From Anaerolineales bacterium (lineage in GTDB: Bacteria; Chloroflexota; Anaerolineae; Promineifilales; Promineifilaceae): a stretch of DNA of 18,331 nucleotides. The DNA is taken from contig JAGQGA010000031.1 in the NCBI GenBank assembly GCA_020432595.1, positions 1-18,331 on the forward strand, in the 5' to 3' direction. The notes under the pieces are model-generated. The model was not told where the DNA came from, did not search any database, and saw nothing but the letters and a program-made list of their open reading frames with translations. Both the position numbers and the translations under genes were made by a program. Positions 13,070-18,331 of the stretch are shown here, piece after piece; position 1 is the stretch's first letter, and the number at the start of each line of letters is the position of its first letter.

Positions 13070-14194
13070 TTAGCTGATAAACCTCCCCGGTCGGTAGGGT
13101 GCCAGTAGCTCAATCTCCGTTTCGTGCATGATTTCAATGGCGGCAAACTCGCCTGTTAATGCTGCCAGGGTAACGCCGCTGTGCATGGTGGTTAGGTAGA
13201 GGTTGGGAACTGTGTCGGCAAACCCGATGATGGGTAGCCCGTCCTGCGGAATGGGTCGCCGCCCGCGCCGGATTTCCTGAATGGTGGCATTGTGAAGCAG
13301 TGGCAGAAAAGTTTTGGCTTGAGCAAAAACCTGCGCTACCTCGGCTTCATCCCGCCCCAGCGAGCGGTCGGCGGCGGTGCCGTGTGAGCCGCCGTAAAAG
13401 ACGAGCGTGCCATCGGGGAGCTGGCGAAAGGCGACTTGCATCTCGCTGTCGGCAGCAGTGTGGACGGATGAGACGGTTTGAAAGACGGGGGACAATGGCT
13501 CGGTGTAAAACGTTGCTCCAAAGGTGTGGTACACAGGAACTTCTACCCCGGCCAGGCTGGCAATAGCCGGGGTATCGGCTCCGACGGCCAGAACAACGGT
13601 GTCGCAGGGCAAGGTGCCTTTGCTGGTGACAACGGCCGTTAATTCTCCCCTCACCCCTTTTTCAAACCCCACCACCTGTGTGTGCGTATGGACGGTGGCC
13701 CCGTGGGTAACGGCCGTTTCCAGACACGCCCGAATAAACCGCGCCGTGTCTACATGCCCTTCGTTGGGTGCATGACAAACGGCCGTTGCTTGCTCAATCA
13801 CCAGCTTTGGCTCCATTGCCCGCGCCTCATCTAACGTTAGCAGCCGCGCCGGGTAGTCCCAGGCGTGAAGCTGCGCCACCCGTGCTTGCAGTGCTTTCGC
13901 TCCGGCCTCTGTCACTGCCCACAGCAAGTTGCCGCCCCAGGTAAGACCAACATCGCCGCCCAGCCGCCGTGCCAACCCGTCCCACATCTGCATGGAACGT
14001 CGGTTGAGATCGTGGTAATGAAACGGCCGTTTGCTAAACGCATTCAGCCAGGCAAACGAAACCGCCGATGTTGCCATCCCCGGTTCACCTGCTTCCACTA
14101 GCGTCACCGCCGCCCCCGCCTCAGCCAAGTGCACCGCCACCGATGCGCCCAAAACGCCTGCTCCCACCACCACAATTTGCTTTTTCTCACTCAT
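13070..14194 (-). CDS. FAD-dependent oxidoreductase, DAO family
   Basis: A 374-residue flavoprotein of the DAO superfamily (glycine/sarcosine oxidase and D-amino-acid dehydrogenase relatives). The FAD-binding Rossmann motif VVGAGVLGASVA begins at residue 9, a GGNLLWA segment follows, and the C-terminal FAD contact is RRGRRPIPQDGLPIIG. No signal peptide. It probably oxidises a C-N bond in a secondary or D-amino acid, but the substrate is not readable. The start at 14194 is chosen because it begins the family-typical N-terminus; the open frame continues 54 codons upstream through the promoter and is rejected. A weak GGGGT precedes it. It carries four AACGGCCGTT copies. Confidence 0.88.
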   Translation of the reverse strand: MSEKKQIVVVGAGVLGASVAVHLAEAGAAVTLVEAGEPGMATSAVSFAWLNAFSKRPFHYHDLNRRSMQMWDGLARRLGGDVGLTWGGNLLWAVTEAGAKALQARVAQLHAWDYPARLLTLDEARAMEPKLVIEQATAVCHAPNEGHVDTARFIRACLETAVTHGATVHTHTQVVGFEKGVRGELTAVVTSKGTLPCDTVVLAVGADTPAIASLAGVEVPVYHTFGATFYTEPLSPVFQTVSSVHTAADSEMQVAFRQLPDGTLVFYGGSHGTAADRSLGRDEAEVAQVFAQAKTFLPLLHNATIQEIRRGRRPIPQDGLPIIGFADTVPNLYLTTMHSGVTLAALTGEFAAIEIMHETEIELLAPYRPGRFIS

Positions 14195-14222
14195 ATGACC
14201 CCAATATGTGCGCCGAAATAGT

Positions 14223-14251
14223 ACCATAGTCCTAAATGGCCTGTATGTAAT
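14223..14251 (-). promoter_or_regulatory. predicted promoter of the FAD oxidoreductase gene
   Basis: On the minus strand ATTACA (14251-14246) and TATGGT (14228-14223) are 17 bp apart, each 4 of 6 to consensus. The predicted start is near 14216, about 22 bases before the ATG. Confidence 0.45.
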
Positions 14252-14284
14252 GTTGGTTGTGATTTTTCTCACGTATTCTAACAG

Positions 14285-14674
14285 CATAACGAAGCAAGCA
14301 ACGAAGCGAACAACGCAGAGCATTACAGCCAACATCGAAGCGAGCAACGAACCCAAAAAACATCACAGCGAACAATTTAGCTACCAACACAACCACACAT
14401 CGTAGCGAGCATTATAGCCAACCATTGCAGCCACCATTGACGCGAACATTGTAGCCACAACCGTAGCCTACATCACAGCCGGTCATTGTCGCCTACACCG
14501 TTGTCACCATCGCCGCTAACATCGTCACCGGTTATCATCGTAGCCAACATTGCAGCCAACCATCGCAGCCGCATCGTCGCCTCATTATAGCGTGCATTGT
14601 AGCCTCATCGCACCTTCACCGCACCGCATCGTTGCCGCATTGCAGCCACACATTGTTGTATACATTGCAGCCAT
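14285..14674. repeat. degenerate 12-bp tandem array, about 32 units
   Basis: The whole 390-bp stretch divides into about 32 units beginning CA, 10-16 bp long (mostly 12, one double unit), with consensus CATYGYAGCCAA. Examples are CATTGCAGCCAC, CATCGTAGCGAG and CATTATAGCGTG. Unit lengths vary by single bases, so it is not coding. Read on the minus strand each unit resembles GGCTRYRATG, including TATAATG twice and several TACAAT or TACGAT. It lies between the terminator of the Crp/Fnr gene and the promoter of the FAD oxidoreductase gene. No gene is seen in 14252-14743. Confidence 0.8.
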
Positions 14675-14675
14675 C

Positions 14676-14717
14676 AAACGAAAAAAGACCGGTTCACACC
14701 GGTCTTTTTCGTTTTTT
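14676..14717. terminator. bidirectional Rho-independent terminator
   Basis: Stem GACCGGT (14687-14693) and ACCGGTC (14698-14704) with loop TCAC, extended by an A tract on the left and a T tract on the right. It works in both directions; the gene it serves is the Crp/Fnr regulator ending at 14744 on the minus strand. Confidence 0.85.
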
Positions 14718-14743
14718 TCTTCAGGCTTGCATACAAATTTCGC

Positions 14744-15466
14744 TTATGGCAAAGCTGGTTTGACAAAAGGCAAATCCTCAGCAACCAACACAATTTTATG
14801 CGGTTGGCACAGCACAATACGTTTGCGTTCACTAAATATAAGGCTTTGCTGCTCCCATTTGCTCAGGATGCGGCTGACATTGTAAAGGTTTGTTCCGGTC
14901 ATCTGTGCTAAATCTTCGCGGGTGAGTGCCATATCAATCAAAATCCCATTGTCTACCTGCTTACCAAATTGTGTAACCAGCCGCAGCACGGTGCGGGCTA
15001 CTCGCTGCTCTACGCGCTGGGTGGCTAATTCTTGGTATCGTTCCTGAAGTTGGGCAAAGCGACGGGCAACCATGTCCAGTCCATTGAGAGCCAATTGCGG
15101 GTATTGCAGCATAAGCTGATGCATGGTTTCTTGATCCCAGTACAGACAGGTGCAAAGTTCGATGACTTCTGCCGAGAGGGGGTAGGCCATTTGGCTGAGG
15201 GCGATGATGATGCCCAGCCCTTCGCCGGGGCCAAAATAGTTGAGGATGACCTGGGTGCCGTCTGGGGTTAGCTGAGTTAGCTTAACGCGCCCTCTGGCAA
15301 TAAGGTACATGAGGTTGGCTGGTTCGCCCTGGTGGAAGAAAAATTCGCCAATGTTAAGCTGACGCCAACGGCCGTTTTCTACTACTGCCTGCTGCTCCAC
15401 GGGGGTCAGATGAGCCAACAAGGCACAGCGGTCAGTCATATGTGCAACTTCTGCTGGGCTTACCAT
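14744..15466 (-). CDS. Crp/Fnr-family transcription regulator
   Basis: A 240-residue regulator: an N-terminal cyclic-nucleotide-type sensor barrel (about 14-125, with GEFFFHQGEPANLMYLIARGRVKL), a dimer helix (about 128-160) and a C-terminal winged helix-turn-helix (LTREDLAQMTGTNLYNVSRILSKW, 181-204). It lacks the N-terminal four-cysteine cluster of FNR (cysteines seen only at 14, 105, 107, 220), so an oxygen-sensing 4Fe-4S cluster is unlikely; haem/NO or another signal is possible. In the recognition helix the glutamate of FNR/CRP (E209 in FNR) is Y195, while S198 and R199 are kept. The start is ATG 15466, just after an extended -10. ATG at 15439 and TTG at 15517 are alternatives. It is a candidate regulator of the nos operon by proximity. 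Confidence 0.9.
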   Translation of the reverse strand: MVSPAEVAHMTDRCALLAHLTPVEQQAVVENGRWRQLNIGEFFFHQGEPANLMYLIARGRVKLTQLTPDGTQVILNYFGPGEGLGIIIALSQMAYPLSAEVIELCTCLYWDQETMHQLMLQYPQLALNGLDMVARRFAQLQERYQELATQRVEQRVARTVLRLVTQFGKQVDNGILIDMALTREDLAQMTGTNLYNVSRILSKWEQQSLIFSERKRIVLCQPHKIVLVAEDLPFVKPALP

Positions 15467-15472
15467 CGCCCA

Positions 15473-15481
15473 ATCATAGCA
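15473..15481 (-). promoter_or_regulatory. extended -10 promoter of the Crp/Fnr gene
   Basis: TGCTATGAT on the minus strand, an extended -10 (TGN plus TATGAT). No good -35 is visible. The predicted transcription start coincides with the A of the ATG at 15466, suggesting a leaderless mRNA. Confidence 0.5.
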
Positions 15482-15540
15482 GGTTTCCCACAAACCTCCG
15501 AGAACTTGTGAAACCAAAAGCCTTTTTTATGGTGGGAAAG

Positions 15541-15569
15541 TTGTCACTGCCGTTTTTTCCCAGTATGCT
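15541..15569 (+). promoter_or_regulatory. sigma70-type promoter of the RlmK-like gene
   Basis: TTGTCA (15541-15546), a 17-bp spacer and TATGCT (15564-15569). The predicted start is 1-3 bases before the ATG at 15578, so the transcript is nearly leaderless; no Shine-Dalgarno is present. Confidence 0.6.
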
Positions 15570-15577
15570 TCGACGCT

Positions 15578-16534
15578 ATGAGTGAGATGATGTTGGCAAA
15601 CCGGCTACGTAAGCGGCAAAAACACTTAAGCAAGTGGGGGAAGCGGCAGGGCGTTAGCTGTTATCGGCTGTATGAACGCGACATTCCTGAATATCCGTGT
15701 ATTGTGGATTGGTATGATGGGGAGGTGGTAGTTTGGCTGTATGAACGCAAGCGGGACGAAACGGCCGTTTCTCAGACAACTTTTCGCAACGAAATCCTGC
15801 ATGAAATCCAAACGGCGCTTGACCTACAGCCCAGCCAACTGTTTGTGAAGGAGCGGGTGGTGCAAAGTGGGCTGCAAAGTCAGTATGAAAAATACGGCCG
15901 TTCGCACCATGTACGCCTTGTTCAGGAACATGGCCTCAACTTTGAAGTTAACCTTAGTGATTACCTCGATACTGGTCTGTTTCTTGACCATCGTCCCACC
16001 CGCCAAATGATCCGCGCCCGTGCCGCCAACAAGCGGCTGCTCAACCTCTTTGCCTACACCGGTTCCTTCACTGTCTACGCTGTGGCCGGTGGTGCCAGCC
16101 ACACAACTACCGTTGACCTCAGCCAAACTTATTGTCAATGGGTGGCGCGTAATCTAGCGCACAATAACTTTCAGACCAACGCTCGTCACTGCGTTATTGC
16201 CGCCGACTGCCTACACTATTTGGCAGAGGCTGCCCAGCGGCATGAAAAATACGACCTCATTGTATGCGACCCGCCCACTTTTAGTAATTCCAAAAAGATG
16301 AGCCAGGCTTCTTTTGCCGTTGACCGGGATCATGTAGCACTGCTGCAAGCCTGCGGCCGTTTGTTAACACCGGGGGGTGAACTCTTTTTTTCTAATAATG
16401 CACGGCAGTTTAAGCTGGATGAGGGGGGGCTAAACGGCCGTTTTACTATCCAAAATATTACCACCCAAACCATCCCGGAAGATTTTAGAAACGGCCGTAT
16501 TCACCAATGCTGGCTACTGACCCATAAGGAATAA
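15578..16534 (+). CDS. rlmK: RlmK-type 23S rRNA methyltransferase, stand-alone
   Basis: A 318-residue SAM-dependent methyltransferase matching the C-terminal (RlmK) half of E. coli RlmKL, which makes m7G2069 in 23S rRNA. Shared features, in order: NRLRKRQKHLSKW at the start, YRLYERDIPEY, the SDYLDTGLFLDHRPTR block (about 127-142), SAM motif I LNLFAYTGSFTVYA (155-168), CDPPTFSNSKK (230-240) as the catalytic DPP motif, and FSNNAR near the end. The RlmL (THUMP plus m2G2445) half is missing; the gene starts exactly at the domain boundary. It has its own promoter, divergent from the Crp/Fnr gene, with no ribosome-binding site. RlmI-like m5C activity is less likely because the match to RlmK is much closer. 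Confidence 0.88.
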   Translation: MSEMMLANRLRKRQKHLSKWGKRQGVSCYRLYERDIPEYPCIVDWYDGEVVVWLYERKRDETAVSQTTFRNEILHEIQTALDLQPSQLFVKERVVQSGLQSQYEKYGRSHHVRLVQEHGLNFEVNLSDYLDTGLFLDHRPTRQMIRARAANKRLLNLFAYTGSFTVYAVAGGASHTTTVDLSQTYCQWVARNLAHNNFQTNARHCVIAADCLHYLAEAAQRHEKYDLIVCDPPTFSNSKKMSQASFAVDRDHVALLQACGRLLTPGGELFFSNNARQFKLDEGGLNGRFTIQNITTQTIPEDFRNGRIHQCWLLTHKE

Positions 16535-16541
16535 AAATAGG

Positions 16542-16594
16542 ACGCAGATGTACCTGATATACCTGATTATCTGGTTTGTCAGGTACATCTGCGT
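16542..16594. repeat. long palindromic element (GCAGATGTACCTGA arms)
   Basis: Perfect 16-bp inverted repeat ACGCAGATGTACCTGA (16542-16557) and its complement (16579-16594) around a 21-base loop that itself repeats ACCTGAT. It follows the rlmK stop by 7 bp. There is no T tract. It resembles the ACGCAGAT...ATCTGCGT palindromes scattered between genes in many bacterial genomes. Confidence 0.65.
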
Positions 16595-16611
16595 TCCATT
16601 GTTCAAAAAAC

Positions 16612-17394
16612 ATGCTCACAGAAACCGAACGCGACCAGGCCGCCGAGGCCATCCTACAGGTATACCAGACCAAAAGTCAGACAACCCGCCCCTCCGCCCT
16701 CTATCCCCACATCGAATTCGACGATGCCTACGCCATTTCGGCTGAAGTTGCCCGCCGCCAGCAAGCCGCCGGAGCGAAGCTGATTGGTTATAAAGTTGGC
16801 CTTACCTCTATTGCCATGCGTCGCTCATCCAAAATTGACGAACCCGACTATGGCTACCTCTATGATCATTTTTTGATTGCTGATGGAGCCAAGATACCAC
16901 ACCGTAACTTCTGCGTTCCCCGTGTCGAAATTGAGCTGGCTTTTGTGTTAGGGCAGCCGCTGCAAGGCCCTGGTGTGGGGTTACTGGATGTGATGCGGGC
17001 GACGGAATACGTCATTCCGGCTATTGAGATTATTGACACCCGCGTGGACGAGCCGCGCAAAATTTACGACACCATTGCCGACAATGGAGCAGGGGCAGGG
17101 CTGGTGCTGGGGGGGCGGCCATTACGGCCGTTTGATGTCGATCTGCGTATGATTCCCGGCATTCTTTACCGCAATACTGACATTGAGGAAACAGGAGTAG
17201 CGTGTGGTGTCATGGGACACCCCGCCAATGGTGTGGCATGGCTGGCAAACAAGCTGTCGTCACTGGGTGTTGCCCTAGAACCAGGCCAAATACTGCTTGC
17301 TGGCTCTTTTATCCGTCCCGTATGGGCGCAAGTGGGCGACACCCTGCGTGGTGATTTTGGCGACTTGGGTTCTTTGGCGGTTCAATTCATATAA
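16612..17394 (+). CDS. hpaH: 2-oxo-hept-3-ene-1,7-dioate hydratase (HpaH/MhpD family)
   Basis: A 260-residue cytoplasmic hydratase that adds water to a 2-hydroxy-dienoate intermediate of meta-cleavage pathways, classically in 4-hydroxyphenylacetate (homoprotocatechuate) breakdown. Metal-ligand glutamates E106 and E108 lie in VPRVEIELAF and E139 in IPAIEI, the positions known for E. coli HpcG/HpaH; K61 is in GYKVGLTS. The stretches LLDVMRATEYVIPAIEIIDTR and GHPANGVAWLANKLSSLG are close to HpaH rather than to MhpD. The ATG at 16612 is used although no ribosome-binding site is seen. A TTG at 16576 would start inside the palindrome and is less likely. No other meta-cleavage genes are in the window, so the pathway is not confirmed locally. 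Confidence 0.88.
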   Translation: MLTETERDQAAEAILQVYQTKSQTTRPSALYPHIEFDDAYAISAEVARRQQAAGAKLIGYKVGLTSIAMRRSSKIDEPDYGYLYDHFLIADGAKIPHRNFCVPRVEIELAFVLGQPLQGPGVGLLDVMRATEYVIPAIEIIDTRVDEPRKIYDTIADNGAGAGLVLGGRPLRPFDVDLRMIPGILYRNTDIEETGVACGVMGHPANGVAWLANKLSSLGVALEPGQILLAGSFIRPVWAQVGDTLRGDFGDLGSLAVQFI

Positions 17395-17765
17395 GAATGT
17401 GGTATTCGGTAATGTCTTCTAGTCACACTTTTTGTCAAACTGATATTAACACAGGTTAATTTAAGTATAGCAATTAGACACGCTTTTTCCCCCCACCCCT
17501 GAACCACCTCGCTGCGAGACGGTTGGGATGATTACGGAGTGTATTGGATGTCATCTGTTAAGGTGACCAATTTACACACTTGTTTCCCTATCTCCAGCCA
17601 CTCTCCTATTTCTTCTGCCCGCTTGGTAATGGCTCGTTTGCCCAACGGCCGCGCCACAGACACCACCTCCTCTTGCCCAAGAGCCAGAACGCCGCCATAA
17701 TAAACACAGTATAAGTATTGTTTAGCCCTGAGAGTAAATCAAAACAAGCATAAACTGTCGTCCTT
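17395..17765. other. intergenic region without a complete gene
   Basis: A 371-bp gap between hpaH and the LuxR-type gene. It holds the coding remnant described separately (17532-17738 on the minus strand) and an imperfect inverted repeat, ACAGTATAAGTATTGTTT near 17707 against a matching arm ending at 17757. No terminator for hpaH is evident. Confidence 0.5.
17532..17738 (-). pseudogene. possible gene remnant, 68 open codons without a start
   Basis: On the minus strand a stop-free frame bounded by TGA (17741-17739) and TAA (17534-17532) reads like real protein: YGGVLALGQEEVVSVARPL, then GKRAITKRAEEIGEWLEIG. It has no ATG and only internal GTG codons. The family is not recognised. It may be the 3' end of a gene destroyed by deletion. 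Confidence 0.35.
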
Positions 17766-18331
17766 ATGAGTTCACCAAACCCCAGCACGGAGCCTGTTCT
17801 CCTGCTACAAACCAAATTCTATCGGCCACGGGTCAGTCCAAACGCCCTCCCACGCCCTCACCTCATTGAACACCTGAACCAAGGCCTATCCCGCAAGCTA
17901 ACCCTCATAACCGCTCCGGCCGGCTATGGCAAAACAACCATCGCCACCCAATGGTTAGACCAATTGCAAACACAGCAGCCACCAAAACCCCACCATCAAA
18001 TAGCGTGGCTTTCCTTAGACGAATCCGACACAGACCTCGTCCTCTTTGTCCATTACCTCATCGCCGCTATCCAAAAATGTCAACCCGGTAGCTGCCCCCA
18101 TACCTTCGCAGCCCTCCATAACCCACAACCACCCTCTTGGCTCCAACTTGCCACCCTTTTCGTCAACGATCTCATCGAACAAACCGCCCCTCTCATCTTA
18201 GCCCTCGATGACTATCATTATGTGGAAAATGAAACCATTCACCAATTCATAGATCGCCTGCTGCACCACCTTCCCCCCACACTTCACCTTATCTTAATCA
18301 GCCGCACCGAACCGCCTCTCGCCCTCCCGCT
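17766..18331 (+). CDS. MalT-like LuxR-family STAND regulator (N-terminal part)
   Basis: The first 188 residues of a large regulator cut by the right edge. The N-terminus LLQTKFYRPRVSPNALPRPHLIEHLNQGL is the typical entry to the MalT/LAL family. The P-loop TAPAGYGKTT (Walker A), AWLSLDESDTD and LILALDDYHYV (Walker B) follow, and LHLILISRTEPPLALP is the sensor region of the STAND ATPase. Such proteins bind ATP and a small effector, multimerise through TPR-like repeats and bind DNA by a C-terminal LuxR helix-turn-helix, here outside the window. The ATG at 17766 lacks a Shine-Dalgarno but starts the family-typical N-terminus. Codon use (many CAC, CTC, CCC, CAA) and the absence of AACGGCCGTT differ from upstream genes. 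Confidence 0.88.
   Translation, partial: MSSPNPSTEPVLLLQTKFYRPRVSPNALPRPHLIEHLNQGLSRKLTLITAPAGYGKTTIATQWLDQLQTQQPPKPHHQIAWLSLDESDTDLVLFVHYLIAAIQKCQPGSCPHTFAALHNPQPPSWLQLATLFVNDLIEQTAPLILALDDYHYVENETIHQFIDRLLHHLPPTLHLILISRTEPPLALP

Noticed and set aside
14285..14674. Possible CRISPR array
   Set aside because: Units are about 12 bp, contiguous and degenerate, with no unique spacers and no cas genes nearby.
17606..17815. 69-codon minus-strand open frame beginning MVCSRRTGS
   Set aside because: It overlaps the 5' end of the LuxR-type gene on the other strand, and its residue composition is unlike protein. Another frame of the same strand (17532-17738) looks more like a coding remnant.
1..18331. 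tRNA, rRNA or riboswitch genes
   Set aside because: No cloverleaf, conserved rRNA block or known riboswitch core was recognised by eye. A covariance-model scan would be decisive.

Overview
The window looks like chromosomal DNA of an uncultured Chloroflexota bacterium (Anaerolineae/Ardenticatenia-like). This is inferred from gene content only. The evidence is a clade II (Sec-type) nitrous-oxide reductase cluster whose exported parts are all lipid- or membrane-anchored, as expected of a cell without an outer membrane. A secreted GH10 enzyme ends in a short FLPFIAK-type tail, and a MalT-like LuxR regulator is present. The DNA is also saturated with one palindrome, AACGGCCGTT: 27 perfect 10-mers and 34 copies of the core ACGGCCGT in 18.3 kb.

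Layout. 1-295 (-) is the start of an LhgO-type FAD oxidase, cut by the window edge. 395-634 (-) is an orphan 79-residue protein with a clear promoter and a terminator made from two copies of the palindrome. 790-2739 (-) is a secreted GH10 xylanase-like enzyme. 2931-3716 (-) is a TauE/SafE permease. 3799-5043 (-) is an M20 metallopeptidase. 5100-5632 (-) is an overlapping pair of small genes (DUF2283-like and a DUF4258/PBECR-like protein), possibly toxin-antitoxin. 5859-13031 (+) is the nitrous-oxide respiration block: nosZ, a nosB-like membrane gene, nosD, nosF, nosY, nosL, a lipoprotein cytochrome c and a small DUF1858 protein. Most junctions overlap or nearly touch. 13070-14194 (-) is a DAO-family FAD oxidoreductase. 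14285-14674 is a 390-bp degenerate 12-bp tandem array. 14744-15466 (-) is a Crp/Fnr regulator. 15578-16534 (+) is a stand-alone RlmK-type 23S rRNA methyltransferase. 16612-17394 (+) is an HpaH-type hydratase. 17395-17765 is non-coding apart from a probable gene remnant. 17766-18331 (+) is the start of a MalT/LuxR regulator.

How the genes work together. NosZ (lipoprotein, all seven CuZ histidines and the CuA motif present) reduces N2O. NosD, NosF, NosY and NosL build or maintain its copper centre, and the lipoprotein cytochrome c is the likely electron donor. The nosZ upstream region holds TTGCA-N4-TGCAA placed exactly 41.5 bp before a plausible start point, the geometry of a class II Crp/Fnr-activated promoter. 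The Crp/Fnr gene about 2.4 kb past the cluster is a candidate activator.

The most unusual signals are in the DNA itself. These are the HIP1-like palindrome, three copies of an inverted heptanucleotide-repeat element that supply stop codons (and in nosD the start codon) of the flanking genes, a second heptad family translated into the NosD N-terminus, and the 12-bp array whose minus strand repeats a -10-like hexamer.
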